From Croceicoccus ponticola (GTDB lineage Bacteria; Pseudomonadota; Alphaproteobacteria; Sphingomonadales; Sphingomonadaceae): DNA of 64,000 bases. Shown piece after piece: positions 8,248-16,868 of the stretch. The stretch lies in the NCBI RefSeq assembly GCF_004004515.1, contig NZ_RXOL01000001.1, positions 434,001 to 498,000 of the forward strand. Reading direction: 5' to 3'. The notes below the pieces were generated by a model that worked only from the letters and a program-made list of their open reading frames with translations, was not told the origin of the DNA and did not search any database. Made by a program: the position numbers and the translations under genes. Within the stretch, counting starts at the first letter, position 1. The number at the start of each line of letters is the position of its first letter.

Positions 8248-9375
8248 ATGCGTGCCGAAGGGCAGGCTTATATTGACCGCATCGAAGCGGCACTTGCACT
8301 CATCCGCCGTTCGCTGGATTGGGACGCCGCGCTGCGCCGTCTCGACGAGCTTAACGCACGGGTCGAGGACCCGACGTTGTGGGACAATCCCAAGGCGGCC
8401 GAGGAAGTCATGCGCGAGCGTGGCCGTCTTGAAAGCTCGATCGGCGCGGTCAGGACGATTGGCGCCGAAATGGCCGACGCGATCGAATTCGTCGAAATGG
8501 GTGAGGCCGAGGGCGACGACGCCACCGTGCAGGACGGGATCGACACGCTGGCCGCCTTGGCCGGGCGGGCCGACGCGGACAAGGTGGGCGCATTGCTTTC
8601 GGGCGAAGCCGATAGTGCGGATACCTACATCGAAGTTCACGCCGGTGCCGGCGGCACGGAAAGCCAGGATTGGGCCGAAATGCTGCAGCGCATGTACGCG
8701 CGCTGGGCCGAACGGCGCGGTTACAAGGTCGAACTGGTCGACTATCACGCTGGTGAACAGGCCGGGATCAAGAGCGCGACGCTGCTGATCAAGGGCGAGA
8801 ACGCCTATGGCTATGCCAAGACCGAAAGCGGCGTGCACCGTCTGGTCCGGATCAGCCCATACGATTCGAGCGCGCGGCGGCACACGTCGTTCAGTTCGGT
8901 GTGGGTCTATCCGGTTATCGACGACGATATCGACATCGACATCAATCCGTCGGACCTCAAGATCGACACATATCGCGCGTCGGGTGCGGGCGGGCAGCAC
9001 GTCAACACCACCGATTCGGCGGTGCGCATCACTCACATGCCGTCAGGGATCGTCGTCGCCAGCCAGAACGACCGTTCGCAGCACAAGAACCGCGCGACCG
9101 CGATGAACATGTTGAAAGCGCGGTTGTACGAAAAGGAACTGGCCGAGCGCGAAGCAGTCACCGCCGGTGAATACGCTGCCAAAACCGAGATCGGTTGGGG
9201 CCACCAGATCCGGTCCTATGTTCTGCAACCATATCAGCAGGTAAAAGACCTTCGCACCGGTCACGTGTCTACCAATCCGACGGACGTTCTGGATGGCGGG
9301 CTCGATCAGTTCATCTCCGCTGCTCTGGCGCAACGGGTGACGGGCGAGGCGGTCGAAGTGGAGGACGTCGATTGA
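8248..9375 (+). CDS. prfB: Peptide chain release factor 2
   Basis: RF2 releases nascent peptide at UGA/UAA codons. The 375-aa frame has the GGQ catalytic motif in [17 protein letters not shown] (248-250). The codon-recognition loop reads [14 protein letters not shown], so the usual SPF tripeptide is SPY here. The gene is one uninterrupted frame with no in-frame UGA near codon 25, so it lacks the programmed +1 frameshift of enterobacterial prfB. ATG 8248 is preferred over ATG 8242 because GGAG (8237-8240) is then 7 nt away. Its stop overlaps the next gene (TTGA). Confidence 0.96.
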   Translation: MRAEGQAYIDRIEAALALIRRSLDWDAALRRLDELNARVEDPTLWDNPKAAEEVMRERGRLESSIGAVRTIGAEMADAIEFVEMGEAEGDDATVQDGIDTLAALAGRADADKVGALLSGEADSADTYIEVHAGAGGTESQDWAEMLQRMYARWAERRGYKVELVDYHAGEQAGIKSATLLIKGENAYGYAKTESGVHRLVRISPYDSSARRHTSFSSVWVYPVIDDDIDIDINPSDLKIDTYRASGAGGQHVNTTDSAVRITHMPSGIVVASQNDRSQHKNRATAMNMLKARLYEKELAEREAVTAGEYAAKTEIGWGHQIRSYVLQPYQQVKDLRTGHVSTNPTDVLDGGLDQFISAALAQRVTGEAVEVEDVD

Positions 9376-10178
9376 CGCCTGCGCGCGTCCTTGTCGCGGC
9401 CGCTGCCATAGCGGTCATGGTTTCGGGATTGTCGGCTTGCGACATCACCGACACCAGCGCTGATGGTCGGCCCGAAAGCGCGCGCATCTTCCCAAAAGCG
9501 GACCGTCCGGTTTCGCAGACGACCAGCAATCAATTTTCCAACGAACGCGCCCGTGACGACAGGAACGAGGCGACGATGGTCATGGACCTCGCCAACATCA
9601 GCGAAGGGATGACGGTCGCCGACATCGGCGCGGGCGAAGGGTATTATACCACGCGCCTGGCCGAACGCGTCGGCAAGCGGGGCCGTGTTCTTGCGCAGGA
9701 TATCGATCCGGGTGCTCTCGAACGGCTGGCCGTGCGTGTCCAGCGTGAACGGCTCGATAACGTCTCGATCCAGCGCGGGGCGGTCGATGATCCCCACTTG
9801 CCTGAAAAGAGCTTCGATCGCGTTTTCCTGGTGCACATGTACCACGAAGTATCCGAACCTTATGCCTTTCTGTGGCGGCTGCGGCCAGCGTTGAAGGATG
9901 ACGGTCAGGTCGTTGTCGTCGATGTAGATCGGCCGACAGGCGAACATGGCATTCCGCCCGCGCTGCTATTCTGCGAATTCGAGGCGGTGGGCTTCCGGCT
10001 TGCCACATTCATCCGCCGGCCCGAATTGGCCGGTTATTACGCCCGCTTCGAACCGGAGGGTCCGCGACCGGACCCTGCCGACATCGAGACCTGCCGCCAG
10101 GAAGTCGCGACGGGCGCGCGCGATCCTTCTTCGAAAAGCGGGCAAGACCCGCAGAAAACCGGGACTTACAGGACATGA
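9372..10178 (+). CDS. Lipoprotein class I SAM-dependent methyltransferase
   Basis: The frame starts with TTG overlapping the prfB stop (TTGA), giving a 268-aa protein with a lipoprotein signal peptide and lipobox LSAC (Cys23). A class I methyltransferase domain follows: SAM motif [20 protein letters not shown] (~75-95), motif II-like [10 protein letters not shown] and [19 protein letters not shown]. An upstream in-frame start at 9195 would lie entirely inside prfB and remove the signal peptide. The substrate is unknown. Export of a SAM-dependent enzyme is unusual, since SAM is cytosolic. It is coupled to the next gene by ATGA. Confidence 0.8.
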   Translation: MTPARVLVAAAAIAVMVSGLSACDITDTSADGRPESARIFPKADRPVSQTTSNQFSNERARDDRNEATMVMDLANISEGMTVADIGAGEGYYTTRLAERVGKRGRVLAQDIDPGALERLAVRVQRERLDNVSIQRGAVDDPHLPEKSFDRVFLVHMYHEVSEPYAFLWRLRPALKDDGQVVVVDVDRPTGEHGIPPALLFCEFEAVGFRLATFIRRPELAGYYARFEPEGPRPDPADIETCRQEVATGARDPSSKSGQDPQKTGTYRT

Positions 10179-11581
10179 GCTTCAAGGGACTGCAGCCCAT
10201 CAATTACGGCGGCCGCGAAGTCTGGCCGCTTATCGAGGGTGGGAAGGGCGTTTCGGCATCCAATCATGCCAGTTCCGGCGCATGGGCCGCAGCGGGCGGG
10301 ATCGGCACGGTCAGCGCCGTCAACGCCGACAGCTATGACGCCGAGGGCAAGATCGTGCCGCAGGTCTACGAACAGCTGACCCGCCGCGAACGCCACGAAC
10401 AGCTGATCCGCTATGCCATCGACGGCGGCGCGGAACAGGTGAAACGCGCGCACGAGATTTCGGGCGGCAACGGCGCGATCAACATCAACGTGCTGTGGGA
10501 AATGGGCGGCGCGCAGGCGGTGCTAGAAGGCATTCTGGATCAGACCAAGGGTCTCGTCACCGGCGTGACCTGCGGCGCGGGCATGCCCTACAAGCTGGCC
10601 GAAATAGCCCAGCACTACAACGTCCACTACCTGCCGATCATTTCTTCGGCCCGCGCGTTCCGCGCCTTGTGGAAGCGGTCCTATTCCAAGGTGCCGGAAC
10701 TGATGGCCGCGGTCGTCTACGAAGATCCGTGGCTGGCGGGCGGGCACAACGGCTTGTCGAACGCCGAAGATCCGCGTGTGCCGCAGGCACCCTATCCCCG
10801 CGTCGCCGAATTGCGGGCAACGATGCGCAAGGAAGGCGTGAGCGAGGAAACCGCCATCGTCATGGCAGGCGGCGTCTGGTGCCTTCGCGAATGGGATGAC
10901 TGGATCGACAATCCGGAAATCGGCAAGATCGCGTTCCAGTTCGGCACACGACCCTTGCTGACGCAGGAAAGCCCGATTCCGCAAGGGTGGAAGGACATGC
11001 TCCGCACGTTGGAGCCCGGCGACATCCTGTTGCACAAGTTTTCGCCGACGGGCTTTTATTCGTCCGCGGTCCGCAACCCGTTCCTGCGCAATCTCGAAGC
11101 GCGTTCGGAACGTCAGATCCCTTATTCGCGGGTCGAAGCGGGCGACCATACGGCCCAGCTCGATGTTGGAGTGAAGGGCAAGAATTTCTGGGTCACGCCG
11201 CACGATCGCGACCGCGCGCGTGGCTTTGCCGCCGAAGGGTTCGACACTGCGCTCAAGACGCCCGACGACACGGTGGTGTTCGTGACGGCGCAGGAACGCG
11301 AAACGATCCGCAAGGATCAGGCCGACTGCATGGGCTGCCTGTCGCACTGCGGGTTTTCGTCGTGGAAGGACCATGACGATTATACGACCGGCCGGCTCGC
11401 CGATCCGCGCAGCTTCTGCATTCAGAAGACCCTGCAGGATATTGCCCATGGCGGTCCGCTCGACGAAAATCTCGCCTTTGCCGGGCACGCAGCCTATCGG
11501 TTCAAGCAGGACCCGCTTTATTCCAACGGCTATACGCCAACGGTCAAGGAACTGGTCGAGCGCATCCTGATGGGCGACTGA
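10175..11581 (+). CDS. Nitronate monooxygenase / 2-nitropropane dioxygenase-like flavoprotein
   Basis: A 468-aa TIM-barrel flavoenzyme of the NPD/FabK-like superfamily. Family signs are the N-terminal PLIEGGKGVSASNHASSGAWAAAGGIGTVSA, the FMN-site segment VTGVTCGAGMPYKLAEIA and the phosphate-binding loop VMAGGVWCLREWDDW...QFGTRPLLTQESP. The C-terminal third carries a cluster of cysteines (QADCMGCLSHCGFSSW) not usual in short NMOs, possibly for a metal or redox site. Family members oxidise nitronates or act as NAD(P)H:quinone reductases; the substrate here is unproven. ATGA overlap with the methyltransferase and TGATG with the GFA gene suggest one operon. Confidence 0.8.
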   Translation: MSFKGLQPINYGGREVWPLIEGGKGVSASNHASSGAWAAAGGIGTVSAVNADSYDAEGKIVPQVYEQLTRRERHEQLIRYAIDGGAEQVKRAHEISGGNGAININVLWEMGGAQAVLEGILDQTKGLVTGVTCGAGMPYKLAEIAQHYNVHYLPIISSARAFRALWKRSYSKVPELMAAVVYEDPWLAGGHNGLSNAEDPRVPQAPYPRVAELRATMRKEGVSEETAIVMAGGVWCLREWDDWIDNPEIGKIAFQFGTRPLLTQESPIPQGWKDMLRTLEPGDILLHKFSPTGFYSSAVRNPFLRNLEARSERQIPYSRVEAGDHTAQLDVGVKGKNFWVTPHDRDRARGFAAEGFDTALKTPDDTVVFVTAQERETIRKDQADCMGCLSHCGFSSWKDHDDYTTGRLADPRSFCIQKTLQDIAHGGPLDENLAFAGHAAYRFKQDPLYSNGYTPTVKELVERILMGD

Positions 11582-12000
11582 TGACGGGAACCGACATTCG
11601 TGACGTATCCGGCGCCTGCCATTGCGGTGGGGTCGGGTTCGTCGCGAAAGTCGATCTTGGCAGCGCGCGGCGCTGCAACTGTTCGATTTGCCGGATGCGT
11701 GGCGCAGTTGCAGTCGGCGCAAAGCTGGCCGATTTCGAACTGACTCGCGGTGAAGATCTGCTGACGCTTTACACTTTTAACACGGGTGAGGCGAAGCACT
11801 ACTTCTGCAGGCGGTGCGGCATCTATACGCACCATCAGCGTCGCTCGGACCCGACGCAATACGGCATCAACGTCGCGTGCATCGACGGGGTCAGCCCGTT
11901 CGATTTTACCGAGGTGATCGTCAATGAGGGGGTCCGGCATCCCAACGATGGCGGTGGCGGTGTCGCAGGTATCCTGCGTTACGAACCCACCGAGTCCTGA
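11581..12000 (+). CDS. GFA / CENP-V family zinc protein
   Basis: A 139-aa protein with the zinc-binding cysteine pattern of the GFA (glutathione-dependent formaldehyde-activating/CENP-V) family: GACHCGGVGF (C13, C15), RRCNCSICRMRGAV (C32, C34, C37) and YFCRRCGIYTHH (C76, C79). The family name derives from Gfa of Paracoccus, but most members have no proven reaction, so formaldehyde or glutathione binding is not claimed. Its start codon shares an A with the preceding stop (TGATG), placing it last in the prfB operon. It is convergent with the 2-hydroxyacid dehydrogenase gene. Confidence 0.85.
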   Translation: MTGTDIRDVSGACHCGGVGFVAKVDLGSARRCNCSICRMRGAVAVGAKLADFELTRGEDLLTLYTFNTGEAKHYFCRRCGIYTHHQRRSDPTQYGINVACIDGVSPFDFTEVIVNEGVRHPNDGGGGVAGILRYEPTES

Positions 12001-12009
12001 TCGCCTAGA

Positions 12010-13041
12010 TCAGGCCCAGCCTTCGAGCACCTGATCCAACGGACGGTGACCGTCGGCCCAAGTCCGGATATTGGCGATGACCCGTTCGCCAGCCTGTTCG
12101 CGGCCTTCTTCGGTCGCGCTGCCAAGGTGGGGTTGAGTCATGACGTTGCGGTGGTCGATCAGGCGGCGATCGACTTTTGGCTCTTCGGGAAATACGTCGA
12201 GCCCCGCGCCCCACAAACGCCCCGTGTCGAGAGCATCCATCAACGCGTCGTAATCGACGAGATCGCCGCGCGCGGTGTTCACCAGCACGGCAGATTCCTG
12301 CATCAGCGCGATGCGGCGCGCGTCGATCAGGCGCTGCGTACCCGATGTCGCCGGGCAGTGCAGCGTGATGATGTCGGCGGTAGCCATCAATTCGTCGAGC
12401 GTTTCGACAAAGCGCGCACCCAGCATCCGTTCGACCGCTTCGGGCAGGCGGCGACGGTTGTGATAGGCGACTTCGAGGCCGAAGGCGCGGGCGCGGTGGG
12501 CTACGGCCTGACCGATGCGGCCCATGCCTACGATGCCCAGCACCTTGCCGCCCAGCTTGCGGCCCAGCATCGTCGATGGTGCCCAACCCGACCATTCGCC
12601 GCGCCGGATCATGCGCGTGCCTTCGCGCATCCGCCGCATCACGCCGATGATCAGCGCCATCGTCATGTCGGCGGTGTCTTCGGTAAATACGCCTGGCGTG
12701 TTGGTGACCATAATGCCCTTGGCCCGCGCGGCCTTAAGGTCGATGTGATCGGTGCCCGCGCCGAAATTGGCAATCAGCTTCAGCGACGGGCCCGCGGCTT
12801 CGATCAGCGCAGCGTCGATATGATCGGTTACCGTGGGAACCAGCACGTCGTTGCCCTGCATCAGCGCGACCATTTCTTCGCGCGTCAGCGGCCGATCCTC
12901 GCAGTTGAGGGTGACATCGAACAGTTCCGCCATGCGATGTTCCACTGACGGCAACAGGTGCCGCGTCACGCCCACGCGGGCGGTTCCTGCAACTCGGCGG
13001 GTTTCGATGCTGGACGGGGTGGTTTCGCTGCGGTTCGGCAT
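12010..13041 (-). CDS. D-isomer-specific 2-hydroxyacid dehydrogenase (glyoxylate/hydroxypyruvate reductase type)
   Basis: A 343-aa NAD(P)-dependent reductase of 2-oxoacids. The nucleotide-binding motif is VLGIVGMGRIGQAVAHRA, and the catalytic Arg, Glu and His are in NTARGDLVD, DVFPEEP and MTQPHLGSAT. The substrate loop IANFGAGTDHIDL resembles glyoxylate reductases (GyaR) rather than lactate or phosphoglycerate dehydrogenases. About 20 extra residues precede the usual start (MPNRSETTPSSIETRR); an internal Met at residue 37 is possible but would cut into the fold. A promoter (13078-13049) lies exactly 7 nt before the ATG, so the mRNA may be leaderless. Confidence 0.88.
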   Translation of the reverse strand: MPNRSETTPSSIETRRVAGTARVGVTRHLLPSVEHRMAELFDVTLNCEDRPLTREEMVALMQGNDVLVPTVTDHIDAALIEAAGPSLKLIANFGAGTDHIDLKAARAKGIMVTNTPGVFTEDTADMTMALIIGVMRRMREGTRMIRRGEWSGWAPSTMLGRKLGGKVLGIVGMGRIGQAVAHRARAFGLEVAYHNRRRLPEAVERMLGARFVETLDELMATADIITLHCPATSGTQRLIDARRIALMQESAVLVNTARGDLVDYDALMDALDTGRLWGAGLDVFPEEPKVDRRLIDHRNVMTQPHLGSATEEGREQAGERVIANIRTWADGHRPLDQVLEGWA

Positions 13042-13048
13042 GACAATT

Positions 13049-13078
13049 GCGCTACGTCCACAGCGGGGGGATGGTCAA
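13049..13078 (-). promoter_or_regulatory. Putative promoter of the 2-hydroxyacid dehydrogenase gene
   Basis: -35 TTGACC (13078-13073), 18-bp spacer, -10 TAGCGC (13054-13049). The -10 ends 7 nt from the ATG at 13041 and no Shine-Dalgarno is present, so transcription should start at or next to the A of the ATG. Confidence 0.5.
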
Positions 13079-13165
13079 GCGTCGAAGCTTGCGGGGGAGG
13101 GGTCCGCACCGCTATGCGACGCACAGCAAATTCCATCGCGCCCCCATTTCTTTGCCGGAGATTCC

Positions 13166-13648
13166 ATGTCGCGCGCCAGCCGTTCTGCCCCGATAAGTTG
13201 CCTGCTCCTCGCCGCGCTCGCGCTGTTCGCCGTGCCAGCTCATGCAGAGGAGGATGTGCCCTATTGGGTGTCCTTGCGCGCGGATGAGGCGAACATGCGC
13301 GTTGGGCCCAGCGAATCCTATCCGATCGAATGGGTCTATCAGCGGGTCGGCTTGCCGATGAAAGTCGTGCGCAAGTTGAGCGGTTGGCGACTGGTCGAGG
13401 ATCCGGACGGCACGCGCGGCTGGATCGTGTCGCGGTTCCTCACGCTGGAACGGAGCGCCATCGTGCTGGGCGACGAGCCCGTCGCGATTCGGGCCGAGCC
13501 GGGCGCAGGGGCAAAGCTGCTGTGGCGGGCCGAACCGGGCGTGACCGGCAGCCTTGGCGACTGCAAGGCGGGTTTCTGCCGATTTTCGGTCGAGGACAAG
13601 TCGGGCTGGGTAGCTGAAAAAGCGCTCTGGGGCACGGGCGAGCCCTGA
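13166..13648 (+). CDS. Secreted bacterial SH3 domain protein
   Basis: A 160-aa exported protein. ATG 13166 has GGAG 5 nt upstream and opens a signal peptide ending at AVPAHA. The mature part contains two SH3b-like repeats: the first around SLRADEANMRVGPSESYPIEWVYQR...GWRLVEDPDGTRGWIVSRFL, the second around VAIRAEPGAGAKLLWRAEPG...GFCRFSVEDKSGWVAEKALWG. Such proteins are thought to bind peptidoglycan or other envelope ligands; the ligand is not known. The longer in-frame extension to 12833 is antisense to the dehydrogenase gene and is rejected. The prepilin peptidase follows 6 nt later. Confidence 0.85.
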   Translation: MSRASRSAPISCLLLAALALFAVPAHAEEDVPYWVSLRADEANMRVGPSESYPIEWVYQRVGLPMKVVRKLSGWRLVEDPDGTRGWIVSRFLTLERSAIVLGDEPVAIRAEPGAGAKLLWRAEPGVTGSLGDCKAGFCRFSVEDKSGWVAEKALWGTGEP

Positions 13649-13654
13649 CCGGTC

Positions 13655-14419
13655 GTGGGCTGGCTGATCCTGCTGGCCGGCGGGGGCGTCGGGCTATTGA
13701 TTGGCAGCTTCATCGGTGCTGCTGCCCTGCGCCTCCCTCGCGACGAGGGCATCGTGTTCGGTCGCTCCCATTGCGACTCGTGCGGGCGCACGCTTCGCGC
13801 GCGTGACATGGTGCCGGTGCTGTCGTGTTTGGCGAGCGGCGGGAAATGCCGAACGTGCAAGGCGCCGATCGATCACCAGCATGTCCTTGCCGAACTGGGC
13901 GGCGCGTTTGTCGGGGTGACGGCGGTTTGGGCAGGGGGCGCGACGCCCGAAGGTTTCGCGATCGCACTGTTCGGGTGGCAGGCGCTTTTGCTCGCGCTGC
14001 TCGATGCGCGCCATTACTGGTTGCCTTATCCGCTTGTCGCATCGCTCGGCCTCTCGGCGCTAATTTTGCCGGTTCTTGCATTTCTGGACGGCAGCGATCT
14101 GTCGCACACCGCACTGGTGCAGGTTTCGGGAGGAGCGCTGGGTTTCGCACTGCTTGCAGCGCCGGCGCTGTTCTATCGCGCGGTGCTGAACCGCGAAGGG
14201 ATGGGCGCCGCCGATCCGTGGCTGCTCGGCGCCATCGGCTTGTGGGTCGGCACGATGGGCGTGGTCATGACGCTGCTGCTCGCCGCCGCGGCGGGACTTG
14301 CCGTTGCCGGCACCTTGCGCCTTTCGGGACGGGCTATCGACGGGCAGAGCGCGCTGCCGCTGGGCACTTTGATGACACTTTCGGCCTATGTGCTGATGGT
14401 CGTAGGGCGGGTTCTCTAG
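13655..14419 (+). CDS. Prepilin peptidase (A24 family, GspO/PilD-like)
   Basis: A 254-aa polytopic membrane aspartyl protease that removes the leader of type IV pilins or pseudopilins. The start is GTG. The N-terminal domain has the two zinc-type CxxC pairs (C40/C43 and C65/C68), and RLP in [10 protein letters not shown] matches the family. The two catalytic aspartates fit D117 in [10 protein letters not shown] and D187 in [14 protein letters not shown], where the usual GGGDxKL reads GAADPWL. No pilin or secretion genes are nearby, so the substrate (type II secretion or pili) is open. Confidence 0.85.
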   Translation: MGWLILLAGGGVGLLIGSFIGAAALRLPRDEGIVFGRSHCDSCGRTLRARDMVPVLSCLASGGKCRTCKAPIDHQHVLAELGGAFVGVTAVWAGGATPEGFAIALFGWQALLLALLDARHYWLPYPLVASLGLSALILPVLAFLDGSDLSHTALVQVSGGALGFALLAAPALFYRAVLNREGMGAADPWLLGAIGLWVGTMGVVMTLLLAAAAGLAVAGTLRLSGRAIDGQSALPLGTLMTLSAYVLMVVGRVL

Positions 14420-14441
14420 GGGAGTTCTTCGAAAGCCCCTC

Positions 14442-14470
14442 TTGCGCCTTTGGCGACAGATGCCTAGGGC
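14442..14470 (+). promoter_or_regulatory. Putative promoter of the nuo operon
   Basis: -35 TTGCGC (14442-14447), 17-bp spacer, -10 TAGGGC (14465-14470), giving a ~36-nt leader before the nuoA start at 14514. It is the only good candidate between the prepilin peptidase stop and nuoA. Confidence 0.45.
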
Positions 14471-14513
14471 GCATTTCGCAACCGCAACGTGCGTCAAGCA
14501 AAGCGAGTCTGTC

Positions 14514-14888
14514 TTGGTCGACCTTTCGGAATATCTCCCGATCCTGATTTTCCTCGGGATCGCGCTCGGGCTTTCGGCCCTTTTCGTCTTTTTGCCCATG
14601 GGGGTCGCGCGTCTGACGGGCACGCATAACCCTGATGCGGAAAAGAACTCGGAATACGAATGCGGCTTTCCCGCGTTCGAGGATCCGCGCAGTCAGTTCG
14701 ACGTGCGGTTCTATCTGGTGGCAATCCTGTTCATCATCTTCGATCTCGAAGCCGCGTTCCTGTTTCCATGGGCCGTCAGCCTCGACGTCACCGGATGGCC
14801 GGGCTGGATTACGATGATGGTGTTCCTGGCCGAACTGGTCATCGGCTTTGCCTATGCGTGGAAGAAGGGAGCCCTGGAATGGGAGTGA
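14514..14888 (+). CDS. nuoA: NADH-quinone oxidoreductase subunit A
   Basis: A 124-aa membrane subunit of complex I with three helices. The hallmark loop is seen in [37 protein letters not shown]. The TTG start at 14514 is chosen because it gives the usual [13 protein letters not shown] beginning; in-frame ATG 14460 and TTG 14442 would add an atypical basic extension. It is the first of 14 nuo genes in canonical A-to-N order and overlaps nuoB by 10 nt. Confidence 0.94.
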   Translation: MVDLSEYLPILIFLGIALGLSALFVFLPMGVARLTGTHNPDAEKNSEYECGFPAFEDPRSQFDVRFYLVAILFIIFDLEAAFLFPWAVSLDVTGWPGWITMMVFLAELVIGFAYAWKKGALEWE

Positions 14889-15460
14889 ACGAGACTCTTC
14901 CGCTGACCGGGATGACCACCGCGCCCAATATGCCGACGGCACAGGGCGGCGAGGTCCGGATGCCGGACCATGACTATTTTCAGGCTGTCCAGACCGAAGT
15001 GAACGACAAGGGCTTCCTCGTCACCAGCACAGAGGATCTGTTCCAGTGGGCGCGCACCGGCTCGCTGTGGTGGATGACGTTCGGCCTTGCGTGCTGCGCT
15101 GTCGAGATGATCCACGTGAACATGCCGCGTTACGACATGGAACGTTTCGGCGCCGCACCGCGCGCATCGCCGCGCCAGTCAGATGTGATGATCGTCGCGG
15201 GCACGCTGTGCAACAAGATGGCACCGGCGCTGCGCAAGGTTTACGACCAGATGTCGGATCCGAAATACGTGATCTCGATGGGTTCGTGCGCCAATGGCGG
15301 CGGTTATTATCACTATTCCTATTCGGTCGTGCGCGGCTGCGATCGCATCGTGCCGGTCGACATCTACGTGCCGGGCTGTCCCCCGACCGCCGAAGCGCTG
15401 CTTTACGGCGTGATGCAGTTGCAGCGTAAGATCCGCCGCGTCGGCACGGTCGCACGGTAA
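14879..15460 (+). CDS. nuoB: NADH-quinone oxidoreductase subunit B
   Basis: A 193-aa peripheral-arm subunit that holds the terminal [4Fe-4S] cluster N2, which donates electrons to quinone. The four ligands are visible: the tandem pair C72-C73 in [11 protein letters not shown]137 in [14 protein letters not shown] and C167 in [14 protein letters not shown]. The N-terminal ~30 residues are a variable extension. The start at 14879 lies within the nuoA end (ATGGGAGTGA), so translation is coupled. Confidence 0.96.
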   Translation: MGVNETLPLTGMTTAPNMPTAQGGEVRMPDHDYFQAVQTEVNDKGFLVTSTEDLFQWARTGSLWWMTFGLACCAVEMIHVNMPRYDMERFGAAPRASPRQSDVMIVAGTLCNKMAPALRKVYDQMSDPKYVISMGSCANGGGYYHYSYSVVRGCDRIVPVDIYVPGCPPTAEALLYGVMQLQRKIRRVGTVAR

Positions 15461-15471
15461 GGGCAGGGACG

Positions 15472-16332
15472 ATGGCAGTCATTCATTCCGCTCCGAAGTG
15501 CGCTTCGAACGAGGGTGTCGCCGACGCGCTGAAAGGCGCGCTGGGCGATGCGGTCACCGGCGTGCACGAAGAACATGGCGAGATCCTGATTTCGATCTCG
15601 CGAGAAAAGCTGGCCGACGTGATGCGCAGCCTGCGTGACGACCACGCCTATCAGCAGTTGATGGAAATCGCGGGCGTCGATTATCCCAGTCGGGCCGAAC
15701 GGTTCGAGGTTTGCTACTGCCTGCTTTCGGTCACGAAGAACCATCGCGTCATCGTGAAGGTCTGCACCGACGAGGCGAAGCCAGTTCCCAGTATCACTGG
15801 CATCTGGCCGAACGCGGGCTGGCTGGAACGGGAAGTGTTCGACATGTACGGCGTGTTGTTCGCGGGTAACGAAGACTTGCGCCGCATCCTGACGGATTAC
15901 GGCTTCGAAGGGCATCCCTTCCGCAAGGATTTCCCGCTGAGCGGTTATGTCGAACTGCGCTACTCCGAAGAGGACAAGCGCGTCGTCTATCAGCCGGTCA
16001 CGCTGGCGCAGGATTTCCGCAGCTTCGACTTCATGAGCCCGTGGGAGGGTGCGGACTACGTGCTGCCCGGTGACGAAAAGGCGGCTGAAAGCCCCGCGCC
16101 GCCGACGGTCGATATCCCCAAGACGACCGAAAAGCCGTCCGATACGGGCGCCGGGGCGAAGACCGATGCCAAGGCTGACGACAAAGTCGCGGCGGCGCCT
16201 GCTCAAACCGATGGCGGCAAGGCTGCCGACGCGCCCACGCCGACCGAGGATCGCCCCGCGCGCAAGTCGCGCAAGGGCAAGACCAAGGACACCGCGCAGG
16301 CGACCGAGCCGAAGAAGGACAACGGGATATGA
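15472..16332 (+). CDS. nuoC: NADH-quinone oxidoreductase subunit C with a long disordered tail
   Basis: The first ~200 residues form the usual NuoC (30 kDa) subunit, with the signature EREVFDMYGVLFAGNEDLRRILTDYGFEGHPFRKDFPLSGY. The last ~85 residues (from about GDEKAAESPAPP) are a low-complexity Ala/Pro/Thr/Lys/Asp tail ending in basic KSRKGKTKDTAQ and are unlikely to fold. NuoC joins NuoB and NuoD at the base of the hydrophilic arm. Its stop overlaps the start of the embedded lipoprotein gene (ATGA-type, 16329). Confidence 0.95.
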   Translation: MAVIHSAPKCASNEGVADALKGALGDAVTGVHEEHGEILISISREKLADVMRSLRDDHAYQQLMEIAGVDYPSRAERFEVCYCLLSVTKNHRVIVKVCTDEAKPVPSITGIWPNAGWLEREVFDMYGVLFAGNEDLRRILTDYGFEGHPFRKDFPLSGYVELRYSEEDKRVVYQPVTLAQDFRSFDFMSPWEGADYVLPGDEKAAESPAPPTVDIPKTTEKPSDTGAGAKTDAKADDKVAAAPAQTDGGKAADAPTPTEDRPARKSRKGKTKDTAQATEPKKDNGI

Positions 16333-16868
16333 AACTGCGTATCGCACTTCTCGCCTCGTTGGCGCTGGCCGGTTGCGACAAGCCCGACGAAGCCCCCGTC
16401 GCCGCCGAAACGACGGAAGCAGAGAACGTCATCGTCGCGCCGACCGAGGCGAAGCTGGACACAACGCTGCCCGGTGCCGATGGCGAACAAGCTTATGCCG
16501 AATTGCTTGCATTGGAAGCGAACGACGGCACGATCATCGCCGACAGCACGAAGGGTGCAGGCCTGTGCTTCTTTACTGACGAAGGCGGGCGCGCTCTGCT
16601 GACGGTCGGTGCGCCGAAGATCGAAGACAAGCCCGGCGCCGGCGTCGTACGGCCCAACGGTCAGCCCGCAACCGCGCTTTTTGCGCAGAGCGCCGGGACC
16701 GATTACCTCGTCAATGGCCCGACGCTTGAGCGCAAGCCCGTCGACGGTGCGATTGCGATGTCGGTCGCGATCGTGCTGGCCGACGACAAGTCGAGCGCGA
16801 CACTGACGCTGAAAACGCCAGGTAGCGAGCGCGATTCCTATCAGGGAACGTGGAGCTGTCCGGCATGA
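16329..16868 (+). CDS. Hypothetical lipoprotein embedded between nuoC and nuoD
   Basis: I do not recognise the family. The 179-aa product starts with a lipoprotein signal peptide, [16 protein letters not shown] (Cys16), followed by an acidic linker ([18 protein letters not shown]) and a compact domain with [20 protein letters not shown] and a C-terminal YQGTWSCPA. It is predicted to be anchored at the periplasmic face. It overlaps both neighbours (ATGA at each end), so it is made with complex I. A role in assembly or an unrelated hitch-hiking role are both possible; there is no sequence evidence for either. Confidence 0.75.
   Translation: MKLRIALLASLALAGCDKPDEAPVAAETTEAENVIVAPTEAKLDTTLPGADGEQAYAELLALEANDGTIIADSTKGAGLCFFTDEGGRALLTVGAPKIEDKPGAGVVRPNGQPATALFAQSAGTDYLVNGPTLERKPVDGAIAMSVAIVLADDKSSATLTLKTPGSERDSYQGTWSCPA

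Noticed and set aside
8242-8330. Programmed frameshift site expected in prfB
   Set aside because: No in-frame UGA or slippery sequence; the gene is one continuous frame.
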